Of a stretch of 64,000 nt of DNA, positions 19,246-26,632 are shown piece by piece. The notes under the pieces were generated by a model that searched no databases, had not been told where the DNA came from, and saw only the letters and a program-made list of their open reading frames with translations. Every line of letters starts with the position of its first letter. Position 1 is the first letter of the stretch. Location: positions 174,348 to 238,347 of the forward strand of contig NZ_JAOVZU010000003.1 of the NCBI RefSeq assembly GCF_025717005.1, written 5' to 3'. Origin of the DNA: Actinotalea endophytica (GTDB lineage: Bacteria; Actinomycetota; Actinomycetes; Actinomycetales; Cellulomonadaceae). The translations under genes were made by a program, and so were the position numbers.

Positions 19246-20828
19246 GGGCCGGCTCCCCGCGCGCACCGAGCCTGCTGCTGTTGCTGCTGTTGCTGCTGGG
19301 TCCCTGCCTCGTCGAGCGGGCTCGACGACACGGGCACCGACTCTCCGCTGATCGTCCGGCGCACCGGCGCGATCGCCGAGGTGTTCGGGGCGCGCCGGGC
19401 GCGCCCGAGCACCCAGGTGTCCTTCGACCCGCCGCCCTGCGAGCTGTTCACGACCAGCTGCCCCTCCGGCAGCGCGACCCGGGTCAGCCCACCGGGCAGC
19501 ACGTAGACCTGGTCGCCGTCGTTGACCGCGAACGGGCGCAGGTCGACGTGTCGCGGGCGCAACCCGTCGTCGACGAGCGTGGGCACCGTCGACAGCTGGA
19601 TCACCGGCTGCGCGATCCAGCCGCGCGGGTCCGCCCGGAGCCGGTCGCGCAGTGTCGCGAGCTCGCTGCGGCTCGCGCGTGGGCCGATCACGATGCCCTT
19701 GCCGCCGGAGCCGTCGACGGGCTTGACCACGAGCTCCTCGAGCCGGTCGAGCACCTCGGTGAGCGCCTCGGGCTCCTCGAGCCGCCAGGTGTCCACGCTC
19801 GCCAGGAGCGGTTCCTCACCGAGGTAGTAGCGGATCAGGTCGGGCACGTAGGAGTAGACGAGCTTGTCGTCGGCCACCCCGTTGCCGACCGCGTTGGCGA
19901 TCGTCACCGCACCGTTGCGCGCGCACGCGATCACGCCCGGGCTGCCGAGCAGCGAGTCCTCACGGAAGACGACCGGGTCGAGGAAGTCGTCGTCCACCCG
20001 GCGATAGATCACGTCCACCCGGCGCCGGCCGTCGGTGGTGCGCATCCAGACCCGGCCACCCGAGCAGAACAGGTCGCGGCCCTCGACGAGCTCGACACCC
20101 ATCGTGCGGGCGAGCAGCGAGTGCTCGAAGTACGCCGAGTTGTAGACGCCCGGGGTGAGCACCACGACCGTCGGGTCGTCGACCCCGGCCGGCGCGGCCG
20201 CGCGGAGCGCACCGAGCAGCCGCCGCGGGTAGTCCGCGACCGGCCGGATCCGCAGGGCGGCGAACAGCTCGGGGAACACCTGGGCCATGGCCCGACGGTT
20301 CGACAGGACGTAGCTCACGCCGCTGGGGACCCGGACGTTGTCCTCGAGCACCCGGAAGGTCCCGTCGGCGTCCCGGATCAGGTCGATGCCGGCGACGTGG
20401 ATGCGCACACCGTTCGGCGGGTTGATGCCCTGCGCGGCCCGATGGAAGTGCGTCGAGGACGTCACCAGCCGACGGGGAATGACGCCGTCGGACACGGCTC
20501 GCTGAGCGCCGTACACGTCGTCGAGGAACGCCTCGAGCGCCCGGACCCGCTGAGCGACCCCCGGCGCGACCCCGTCCCACTCCGCCTCGGTCAGGACGCG
20601 CGGCGCGACGTCGATCGGGAAGGGCCGCTCCTCGCCCCCGATGTCGAACGTCACCCCCTGGGTGAGGTACGACCGCGCGAGGGTCTCGGCACGAGCCCGG
20701 AGCTCCTGCTCGGACATCTCCGCGAGCGCTTCCTGGACGTGCCGGTACGACGGACGCACGGCACCCGCGTCGTCGATCACTTCGTCCCACGCCTGCCCGC
20801 GTGGGTAGCCGGTGAACAGGTCGCTCAT
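19239..20828 (-). CDS. circularly permuted ATP-grasp protein (amidoligase-like)
   Basis: A 529-residue member of the circularly permuted ATP-grasp type 2 family, predicted to form amide bonds using ATP. Recognisable parts are the N-terminal region with QGINPPNGVRIHVAGIDLIRD, the acidic FRVLEDNVRVPSGVSYVL (metal ligands), and VVKPVDGSGGKGIVIGP, the glycine-rich nucleotide loop near residue 370. The C-terminus is odd: nine consecutive glutamines followed by a Cys/Arg-rich tail, not conserved in the family as far as I recall. Start ATG at 20828 follows TACGGT by six bases with no clear ribosome site. First gene of the three-gene operon. Confidence 0.9.
   Translation of the reverse strand: MSDLFTGYPRGQAWDEVIDDAGAVRPSYRHVQEALAEMSEQELRARAETLARSYLTQGVTFDIGGEERPFPIDVAPRVLTEAEWDGVAPGVAQRVRALEAFLDDVYGAQRAVSDGVIPRRLVTSSTHFHRAAQGINPPNGVRIHVAGIDLIRDADGTFRVLEDNVRVPSGVSYVLSNRRAMAQVFPELFAALRIRPVADYPRRLLGALRAAAPAGVDDPTVVVLTPGVYNSAYFEHSLLARTMGVELVEGRDLFCSGGRVWMRTTDGRRRVDVIYRRVDDDFLDPVVFREDSLLGSPGVIACARNGAVTIANAVGNGVADDKLVYSYVPDLIRYYLGEEPLLASVDTWRLEEPEALTEVLDRLEELVVKPVDGSGGKGIVIGPRASRSELATLRDRLRADPRGWIAQPVIQLSTVPTLVDDGLRPRHVDLRPFAVNDGDQVYVLPGGLTRVALPEGQLVVNSSQGGGSKDTWVLGRARRAPNTSAIAPVRRTISGESVPVSSSPLDEAGTQQQQQQQQQARCARGAGPC
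19272..19298. repeat. CAG/CAA microsatellite encoding nine glutamines
   Basis: Twenty-seven bases of (CAG)2-3/CAA on the minus strand, forming three near-identical nine-base units in the ATP-grasp C-terminus, 27 bases before the alpha-E start codon. Confidence 0.9.
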
Positions 20829-20834
20829 GACCGC

Positions 20835-20840
20835 ACCGTA
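20835..20840 (-). promoter_or_regulatory. -10 element TACGGT, leaderless ATP-grasp operon promoter
   Basis: TACGGT on the minus strand ends exactly six bases before the ATP-grasp ATG. The opposite promoter for the PemK-like gene lies 150 bases away in the same gap. Confidence 0.5.
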
Positions 20841-20990
20841 GCGACCGGGTGCTACGCGCGCGTTTCGAACGGGCACCCGGCGGTCGCGCCCGGTCCGAGC
20901 ACCGCCGGCGCCCTGGCGCCACCACCTGCCCCGTTCCGCAGACCGAGTCCCGGCGGCTGGGACCGGTTCGGGCGACCCGTCGGAGCCCGC

Positions 20991-20996
20991 TAGCGT
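20991..20996 (+). promoter_or_regulatory. -10 element TAGCGT, leaderless PemK-like promoter
   Basis: TAGCGT followed by six bases and the ATG at 21003. Confidence 0.55.
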
Positions 20997-21002
20997 GACC
21001 GC

Positions 21003-21545
21003 ATGGCGAGGGCGACGGTCGGGCGGCTGCTGGGCTCGGCACTGCGCGCGGTGGCGCGCGGCACGCGGGACGGCATCCGCGCGGCAGGCCGCGCCGGCCG
21101 TACCGGGGCGGGCCGTGCGCGGCCGGCCGACACCAGGCGGCCGGGCAGCGCCTACCCGGGGGACTTCGCCGGCGTCGTGACGCCGAGGTACGCACCGGAC
21201 CTGGACGGGGCACCGGACCCCGGCGAGATCGTCTGGACCTGGGTGCCCTACGAGGAGGATCACAGCCAGGGCAAGGACCGCCCGGTCCTGCTGGTCGGGC
21301 ACGACGGGCCGTGGCTGCTCGGACTCATGCTGTCCAGCCGGGACCACGACACCAGACCGGGCCCGAACGGTCAGGCCTGGCTCGACATCGGCACCGGCAG
21401 CTGGGACGCACGGCGCCGGCCGAGCGAGGTGCGCCTGGACCGCGTGATCAGGATCGATCCGCAGTCGGTTCGGCGCGAGGGCGCGGTGCTGGACCGCACG
21501 AGGTTCGACGCCGTGGTCGGTTCGCTGGGCGGGCCACGCGCCTGA
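21003..21545 (+). CDS. PemK/MazF-like toxin-family protein (orphan)
   Basis: A 180-residue protein. Residues 1-50 are basic and Arg/Gly/Ala-rich; residues about 55-180 resemble the PemK/MazF SH3-like fold, with PGEIVWTWVPYEEDHSQGKDRPVLLVG corresponding to the G-I-V-W/RPVLVV core of MazF ribonucleases. No antitoxin gene is adjacent, and the family branch found next to rpsT in actinobacteria is not proven to be toxic. It is leaderless by promoter spacing. Its stop overlaps the region where the rpsT promoter would be, so the two may be co-transcribed or interfere. Confidence 0.72.
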   Translation: MARATVGRLLGSALRAVARGTRDGIRAAGRAGRTGAGRARPADTRRPGSAYPGDFAGVVTPRYAPDLDGAPDPGEIVWTWVPYEEDHSQGKDRPVLLVGHDGPWLLGLMLSSRDHDTRPGPNGQAWLDIGTGSWDARRRPSEVRLDRVIRIDPQSVRREGAVLDRTRFDAVVGSLGGPRA

Positions 21546-21585
21546 TATCATCGTCGACCGCGTGTCCGCCCAGGTCGGCGGGCAC
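21546..21585 (+). promoter_or_regulatory. possible rpsT promoter and leader hairpin
   Basis: TATCAT (21546-21551) directly follows the PemK-like stop and could be the rpsT -10; the best -35 candidate TTCGCT is 19 bases away. A nine-pair stem (21562-21585, one G-T pair) begins near the expected start of the 130-base rpsT leader. Confidence 0.35.
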
Positions 21586-21689
21586 AGGCTCGGAACCTCT
21601 CCGCGGGTGTCCCCACGCCCCAGTCCCGGTCCCGAGCTCGCCCTCTACGACCTGTCAGATCGCTTCGGCGAACACAAAGAGAGTCAAAC

Positions 21690-21950
21690 GTGGCCAACAT
21701 CAAGTCCCAGATCAAGCGGATCCGCACCAACGAGGCGGCCCGCCTGCGCAACAAGGCAGTCAAGTCCGAGCTCAAGACGCACGTGCGCCGGGTGCGCGAG
21801 GCCGTCGCCGCCGGCGACAAGGAGGCGGCCGACGCTGCGCTCCGCAGCGCGTCGACGAAGCTCGACAAGGCGGTCAGCAAGGGCGTCATCCACGCCAACC
21901 AGGCTGCCAACCGCAAGTCGAGCCTGGCCAAGCAGGTCGCCGCACTCTGA
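21690..21950 (+). CDS. rpsT: 30S ribosomal protein S20
   Basis: An 86-residue basic protein with the S20 start [29 protein letters not shown] and end [17 protein letters not shown], binding 16S rRNA early in 30S assembly. The GTG start at 21690 is preceded by AAAGAGAG. S20 often lies near holA and lepA; here it is separated from holA by the peptide/HTH-TPR locus. A strong terminator follows 21 bases after its stop. Confidence 0.97.
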   Translation: MANIKSQIKRIRTNEAARLRNKAVKSELKTHVRRVREAVAAGDKEAADAALRSASTKLDKAVSKGVIHANQAANRKSSLAKQVAAL

Positions 21951-21971
21951 GCGACGCACCCTGACTACGAC

Positions 21972-22004
21972 AGAGGGCGCCTCCCCCGACGGGAGGCGCC
22001 CTCT
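21972..22004. terminator. bidirectional intrinsic terminator
   Basis: A perfect 14-bp GC-rich stem with a five-base loop and a CTCGTT tail, between the convergent rpsT and HTH-TPR genes. Confidence 0.9.
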
Positions 22005-22074
22005 CTCGTTCGCGACGTGACCGCCCCGACTCCCCCAGCAAGCCGGGAGGGCTGGGCCGCAGTGTTCGCGGCCG

Positions 22075-23421
22075 TCAGCTCTCGTTCGGCTCGCTGAACC
22101 CGACTGTGAGCGGATGCCGCGTGGTCATCGAGAAAGTCGTCGGCCGGATGCCTGCTTCGTCCAGGCCTGTCGCATACGCGCGGGCCGCAGCGGCCTGGTC
22201 GCCCATCGTGACGAGGCGGTCGCCGAGGGAGCGCCACACCGACGCCGACTGACGACCGGCCGAGAGCATGGCGAGCCGGTCGGCCGCCCAGCGGTACTCG
22301 TCGAGGGCTTCGTCGAGCCGACCCGTCGCGGCCAGCGCGTCGCCGAGCACGATGTGGGCGTCACAGGCGTCGAAGTCGCCGCTGTCGCCGATGCGCTCGA
22401 GGCTCGCCCGGGTCAGCTCCTCGGCGCGAGCGGCGTCACCGAGCAGCAGGTGGGCCCGGCCCGTCTCGAAGAGGCAACGCCCGATCTCGAGCTCGGTCCC
22501 GACGTTCGCGAGGCCTTCCATGGCAAGGCCCAGCTGCTCGAGCGCCGCGACGGGCTCCGGCGGGTTCGACCGCAGCAGGAGCCAGCCGTAGTGCAGCCGC
22601 AGCCGCGGCACGTCACGGTTCGGGGTCTCCTCGCTCAGGTAGGCGATCGCCCGCTCGGTGAGCCGTCGGGCCTCGGCGTACTCACCGCGGCCCTCGGCGA
22701 CGAGCGAGGCGTTCCAGTAGACGCTGCCCCGGCCACGCCGGGTGCCGTCCCGCTCCGCGAGCTCGATCAGCCCCGAGGCACGGTGCGCCGCGAACAGCAG
22801 GTCGCCACGCTGGTAGTACGACCAGAGGATCGACGACGCGAGGCGCAGGTGCTCGTCGGTCGCCGAGAGGCCGGCCTCGTCGAGCTCGGTCAGCACTTCC
22901 TCACCGAGCTCGATCGAGTGGCTCAGGTCACCGGCCTCGACGTAGATGCCGCACAGCAGCGCGGCGACCACGGCGGCCTGCAGCCACCGTGCGTGCTCAC
23001 GCGCCTCCGCCAGCAGCGGCTCGAGGACCGCGACGGCAGCGTCGAGGTCGCCCAGTGCCTCGTGCGCGTGGGCCAGGGCGAGGAGCGCCTCGGCCTGGTG
23101 CCGTGGCGCGATCGAGCTGAGGTCGAGCGCGAGCAGACGGTTGCGAGCCTCCGCCGCTTCTCCGTTCGCCAACGCGATGCGCGCGTAGCCGAGCTCGAGG
23201 CGCGCACGCTCCTCGCTCGGCGCCTTGTCGCCGTAGCGCAGGTAGTCGGCCGTGGTACCGAGCCGTTCCGCAAGGACGGCGAGCGCCTTGTCGGTCGGCG
23301 TACGCCGCCCGGCCTCGATCAGGGAGACGTACGACGGCGAGAAGTCGTCGCCCGCGAGGGCTGTCTGGGACAGCCCAGCACGCACGCGCTCGGCGCGAAG
23401 GCGATCGGAGAGTTCAGTCAC
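22075..23421 (-). CDS. HTH (XRE) - TPR regulator, RRNPP-like
   Basis: A 448-residue protein. Residues 3-62 are a Cro/C1-type helix-turn-helix (LRAERVRAGLSQTALA, SPSYVSLIEAGRRTPTDKAL); residues about 72-430 are degenerate tetratricopeptide repeats, for example LGYARIALANGEAAEARNRLL, HAHEALGDLDAAVAVLEPLL and LGDALAATGRLDEALDEYRW. This build is that of RRNPP receptors, which bind a re-imported peptide through the TPR surface. A secreted mini-peptide gene lies upstream on the same strand. The GTG start lacks a ribosome site; TATGGT is eight bases before it and TACCGGTA at 23445-23452 is an operator candidate. The target genes are not known. Confidence 0.87.
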   Translation of the reverse strand: MTELSDRLRAERVRAGLSQTALAGDDFSPSYVSLIEAGRRTPTDKALAVLAERLGTTADYLRYGDKAPSEERARLELGYARIALANGEAAEARNRLLALDLSSIAPRHQAEALLALAHAHEALGDLDAAVAVLEPLLAEAREHARWLQAAVVAALLCGIYVEAGDLSHSIELGEEVLTELDEAGLSATDEHLRLASSILWSYYQRGDLLFAAHRASGLIELAERDGTRRGRGSVYWNASLVAEGRGEYAEARRLTERAIAYLSEETPNRDVPRLRLHYGWLLLRSNPPEPVAALEQLGLAMEGLANVGTELEIGRCLFETGRAHLLLGDAARAEELTRASLERIGDSGDFDACDAHIVLGDALAATGRLDEALDEYRWAADRLAMLSAGRQSASVWRSLGDRLVTMGDQAAAARAYATGLDEAGIRPTTFSMTTRHPLTVGFSEPNES

Positions 23422-23429
23422 AACTCATC

Positions 23430-23458
23430 ACCATACCCATGACTTACCGGTATTGACA
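23430..23458 (-). promoter_or_regulatory. candidate promoter and palindrome of the HTH-TPR gene
   Basis: TATGGT (23430-23435) lies eight bases before the GTG. Seventeen bases further is TGTCAA, a weak -35 match. The 8-base palindrome TACCGGTA (23445-23452) falls between them, where an autoregulator could bind. Confidence 0.4.
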
Positions 23459-23550
23459 GAACGTGCACAGACCTGGGACCACGCGACAACGGACGAATCG
23501 GACGCGCATCCCCCGTTCGGCCCAACGAGCTCGCGACGGCGCGGGCCGAA

Positions 23551-23578
23551 GCGCGACCGCGGAGGGACGCGGTCGCGC
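23551..23578. repeat. perfect 11-bp inverted repeat (hairpin)
   Basis: GCGCGACCGCG and CGCGGTCGCGC flank the six-base loop GAGGGA. It is the second of two strong hairpins in the 237-base gap between the peptide gene and the HTH-TPR gene; the rest of the gap shows no gene. Confidence 0.8.
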
Positions 23579-23597
23579 CACCGCACTGCCGACGCCC

Positions 23598-23630
23598 CGC
23601 GAGGGTCGTCGGCAGCCGACGACCCTCGGG
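23598..23630 (-). terminator. strong hairpin terminator of the mini-peptide gene
   Basis: Two perfect 16-base arms separated by one base, 28 bases after the peptide stop. It should end the peptide transcript before the HTH-TPR gene, or act as an attenuator between them. Confidence 0.75.
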
Positions 23631-23658
23631 AGCCGGGGCGAGCCCGGCGGGCGCGTTG

Positions 23659-23778
23659 TCACATCCGGCAGCAGCCGGTGCTCGCCGGCGCGACGGCGTC
23701 GCCGGTGAGCGGAAGACCGATGATGGCGAGCGAAGCAGAGACGAGGGCGATCGCAGCAGCCTTGACGATGCGGGTCAT
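23659..23778 (-). CDS. secreted 39-residue mini-peptide precursor
   Basis: A 39-residue peptide: a positive start (MTRIVK), a hydrophobic core of about 18 residues (7-24), then TGDAVAPASTGCCRM. It reads as a Sec-type signal sequence with a tiny exported tail carrying adjacent cysteines (36 and 37). The ATG at 23778 has a strong GAGGAG ribosome site at ideal spacing, a promoter with TGGTCA-N17-CATAGT, and a hairpin terminator, so this is a real gene despite its size. Next to an HTH-TPR regulator it could be a pheromone-type signal; a bacteriocin-like or structural peptide is the alternative. No homologue is named. Confidence 0.72.
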   Translation of the reverse strand: MTRIVKAAAIALVSASLAIIGLPLTGDAVAPASTGCCRM

Positions 23779-23801
23779 TGTAATACTCCTCGGATCGGGC
23801 T

Positions 23802-23840
23802 TGTCATGACCACTATGACAGAGCCGATCATCTCTGACCA
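23802..23840 (-). promoter_or_regulatory. mini-peptide promoter with overlapping dyad
   Basis: Minus-strand TGGTCA (23835-23840) and CATAGT (23812-23817) are 17 bases apart. A perfect inverted repeat TGTCAT-N7-ATGACA (23802-23820) covers the -10 and the expected start site, placed as a repressor operator. Confidence 0.6.
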
Positions 23841-23895
23841 CCCCCATTCCCGTGGCGAATCGGGACGAATCGCCCCAAATCGCACCAACCGCGAC

Positions 23896-23911
23896 TGTGA
23901 GATGTGTCACA
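23896..23911. promoter_or_regulatory. consensus CRP/GlxR box
   Basis: TGTGA-GATGTG-TCACA is an exact match to the TGTGA-N6-TCACA consensus of CRP/GlxR regulators. Its centre is about 98 bases upstream of the inferred peptide start site. Confidence 0.72.
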
Positions 23912-23928
23912 TCGGACCGTTTGACTCG

Positions 23929-23944
23929 TCATCCGATCGGATGA
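23929..23944. promoter_or_regulatory. perfect 16-base palindrome
   Basis: TCATCCGATCGGATGA is self-complementary over all 16 bases and is itself bracketed by TGACTC and GAGTCA. It lies between holA and the peptide promoter; the binding protein is unknown. Confidence 0.7.
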
Positions 23945-23991
23945 GTCACAAGGGCTATGACTCCTGGGACTCCGACCGATTGCCGAGCGGC

Positions 23992-24969
23992 TCAGCCCTG
24001 GGCCGCCTGCGAGACCCGGAGCACCGCGCGCTCGACCGCGAACACCGGGTCGCGCCCCGCGCCCTTGACCTCGGCGTCCGCCTGGGCGACAGCGGTGATC
24101 GCCGCCGCGAGCGTCTCCGGGCGCCAGCCGACGAGCTCGCGGCGCGCCCGGTCGAGCTGCCAGGGGGCCATGCCGAGATCCTGGGCGGTCAGGCCGCGCC
24201 CACGGGCCGCAGCCACCTTGGCCAAGGTGCGCAGTCGTGCGGCGAGTGCGGCGACCAGGGGCACCGGGTCGGTGCCCGTGGCGAGAGCGTGGCGGAGCAT
24301 CGCCACCGCCTCCCCCGCGTTGCCCTCGACGGCAGCATCGGCCACCCGGAACCCGGTGGCCTCGACACGTCCGCCGTAGTAGCGGCCGACGACGTCCGCC
24401 GAGATCAGACCCGTGGTGTCCGCAAGCAGCTGCTGGCAGGCCGCGGCCAGCTCACGCAGGTCCGCGCCGCACGCCTCGACGAGGGCGTGCACCGCAGCGG
24501 GCTCCGCACGCCGGCGACCGCGGGAGAGCTCTGCCGAGACGAACGCCACCTTGTCCGCGTCGCGCTTGACCGGGGCGCAGACGACCTGCGTCGCACCGGC
24601 CGCCCGTACGGCGTCGAGCACGGGCTTGCCGCGGTTGCCGCCGGCATGGACCAGCAGGAGCACCGCGTCGGCCTCCGGCGCCTCGAGATAGGCGCGCACA
24701 TCGGCGAAGGCGGCGTCGGTACCGGACTCGAGGCCGGCCAGGACGACGACCCTGGCCTCGCCGAAGAGCGACGGGCTGGTCGCGACCGCCAGCTGCCCCG
24801 ACTCGTAACCCGCGGCCTCGAGACGGGTCACCTCGACCTCGGGATCGGCCTCGCGGGCCAGAGCGATCACGCGATCGACGGCCCGCTCGCCGAGCAGACC
24901 CTCCGGACCCGAGACGAGCACCACGGGAGCTGGTGTCACCTGGTCCCAGGTGATGGTCGGTGCCGGCAC
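23992..24969 (-). CDS. holA: DNA polymerase III subunit delta
   Basis: A 325-residue clamp-loader subunit that opens the sliding clamp. The N-terminal AAA+-like fold without a functional P-loop reads VVLVSGPEGLLGERAVDRVI; the lid and collar domains follow with DLRELAAACQQLL. Length and order fit HolA. Start GTG at 24969 (MPAPTITWDQ) is chosen; the longer frame upstream is Arg-rich shadow sequence. It follows comEC by 25 bases, the usual comEA-comEC-holA order. Confidence 0.93.
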   Translation of the reverse strand: MPAPTITWDQVTPAPVVLVSGPEGLLGERAVDRVIALAREADPEVEVTRLEAAGYESGQLAVATSPSLFGEARVVVLAGLESGTDAAFADVRAYLEAPEADAVLLLVHAGGNRGKPVLDAVRAAGATQVVCAPVKRDADKVAFVSAELSRGRRRAEPAAVHALVEACGADLRELAAACQQLLADTTGLISADVVGRYYGGRVEATGFRVADAAVEGNAGEAVAMLRHALATGTDPVPLVAALAARLRTLAKVAAARGRGLTAQDLGMAPWQLDRARRELVGWRPETLAAAITAVAQADAEVKGAGRDPVFAVERAVLRVSQAAQG

Positions 24970-24994
24970 GGGGACAGCCTGCCACGGACCGCCG

Positions 24995-26632
24995 TCACGC
25001 CGCCCCGTGGCGCGACGCCCGCGCGGTCGCCGGGACCAGCAGCACCCGCCCCGCCAGCCACGCCGCGGCGAGCAGCGCCGCGAGACCGAGCGCTCCGAGA
25101 GCGCCCTCACGCCACGGGGTCGCCGCGCCGGGCAGTCCGGCGGTCGCCCGCGCGACGGTCCCGAGCCACGCCGCCGGGTACGCCGCGACGCGGGCGACCA
25201 TCACGGCGCCGCCGGACCAGACCGGCTCAAGGACCGTCGCGGTGAGCCCGAGAAGGGTCGCCGGGACCACGGCCGGTGCCGCGACCACGTTCGCCGGGAC
25301 GGCCCACGGCGAGACGACCGGGTCCACGAGGACCAGCACGGGCGCCACCGCGCTCTGCGCCGCGAGCGGCACGGTGAGCACCGCGAGCGCCCCCACCGAC
25401 GGCCTCGTGCGAAGCTGCGGCGGCCACCGCTCGTGCACGGCGCGGGCGCTCGGACCGGCGAGGAGGACGATGGCCACGGTGGCCAGCACCGAGAGCTGAA
25501 AGCCCAGGGAGCCCGCCGCCCACGGGTCGGCCACCAGGAGGCCGACCACGGCGACGCCCAGCGCCGGTAGCGGCCAGGACGGCCGTCCGAGCGCCAGCGC
25601 GAGAGCGCCGACGCCACCCATGACGGCCGCCCGGAGCACGCTCGCGCCCGGCCCGACGAGGAGCGCGAAGGAGATCACGGCGGCGCCTGCGAGGACCGCC
25701 CGCAGCCACCGCGGCGCGCGCGCCGCGCCGGCCAGCGCCATCACCGCGAGCAGCACGATCGCGACATGCTGACCGGACACCGCCACCAGGTGGCTCAGAC
25801 CCGCGACCCGCATGGCCTGGGTGAGCTCGGGGGTCACGCGGGAGACGTCGCCGATCGCGACGCCGGGCACGAGCGCGGCCGCGTCACCATCGAGCGACGC
25901 CGTCGCGGTGCGCAGCCCGGAGCGCAGCCGGGCCACGGCACCGAGCGCGGCACCCGGCGCGGCGAGCACCTCGAACGCACCGGTCGCGAGCACCGCGGGC
26001 CGCCGTCCGTCGAGCGGTGCGAGCCGTCCGAGGACGCTGACCCGAGCGCCGAGCGGGACGTCCAGCCACGCGGCGTCCCCCGTGACGAGGACCTCGGCCG
26101 CGGCGCGTCCCGTGCGCCCCCGAGCGGCGACCTGGTCGACCAGGACCACGGCACTGACCCGTTCGCGGTCCCACGCCACCGGGGCGGGAGCCGCCTCGCC
26201 GACGACGACGCCCTCCACGACCGCGGTGGCCCGCTGCTCGGCGGCCTCCAGCAGGGGCCCGTCGGCACGGGCCTCGAGGTGCGCGGCGCAGGACACCAGG
26301 ACGGCCGTCACCGCCGCCACGGCCACCAGCGTGGCCCCCGCGACATCCCTGACCGGTGCGGGCCTACGGTGGCGCGGACGCGGCCGACGGCTCCGCCGGA
26401 GCTCGTCCCGGGAACCGGCAGCGCGCCGAGCACCGCGACCGACGCCGCCCGCCGACGGGCGACGTGCGCAGACCACGACGAGCGCCAGGGCGATCATCCC
26501 GAGGACGACGATCACCGCGAGCAGAGCCGGTGTCGGCCCGGCCGCGCCCTGAGCGTGAACCCCGAGCCCTGCCGCGCACCAGGAGCCGACGGCGGCGGGC
26601 AGCAGCCGCAGGTCGACGGGACGCTCAGACAC
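24995..26632 (-). CDS. comEC: ComEC/Rec2-family competence membrane protein, lacking the metallo-beta-lactamase domain
   Basis: A 545-residue polytopic protein. It has an N-terminal hydrophobic region, the soluble OB-like loop (VVEGVVVGEAAP onward) and the Competence transmembrane domain, with the conserved AGLSHLVAVSGQHVAIVLL. Full-length ComEC proteins usually continue with a metallo-beta-lactamase domain of about 250 residues; here the frame ends soon after the last membrane helix and holA begins 25 bases later, so that domain is absent. It would form the DNA-import channel in transformation. The GTG at 26632 overlaps the comEA stop by eight bases. Confidence 0.88.
   Translation of the reverse strand: MSERPVDLRLLPAAVGSWCAAGLGVHAQGAAGPTPALLAVIVVLGMIALALVVVCARRPSAGGVGRGARRAAGSRDELRRSRRPRPRHRRPAPVRDVAGATLVAVAAVTAVLVSCAAHLEARADGPLLEAAEQRATAVVEGVVVGEAAPAPVAWDRERVSAVVLVDQVAARGRTGRAAAEVLVTGDAAWLDVPLGARVSVLGRLAPLDGRRPAVLATGAFEVLAAPGAALGAVARLRSGLRTATASLDGDAAALVPGVAIGDVSRVTPELTQAMRVAGLSHLVAVSGQHVAIVLLAVMALAGAARAPRWLRAVLAGAAVISFALLVGPGASVLRAAVMGGVGALALALGRPSWPLPALGVAVVGLLVADPWAAGSLGFQLSVLATVAIVLLAGPSARAVHERWPPQLRTRPSVGALAVLTVPLAAQSAVAPVLVLVDPVVSPWAVPANVVAAPAVVPATLLGLTATVLEPVWSGGAVMVARVAAYPAAWLGTVARATAGLPGAATPWREGALGALGLAALLAAAWLAGRVLLVPATARASRHGAA

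Noticed and set aside
21003-21950. PemK-like gene plus rpsT as a toxin-antitoxin pair
   Set aside because: The second gene is unmistakably ribosomal protein S20, so there is no adjacent antitoxin.
23463-23708. Plus-strand small frame opposite the mini-peptide region
   Set aside because: Arg/Thr-rich product running through both hairpins, without a ribosome site; the minus-strand peptide has all expected signals.
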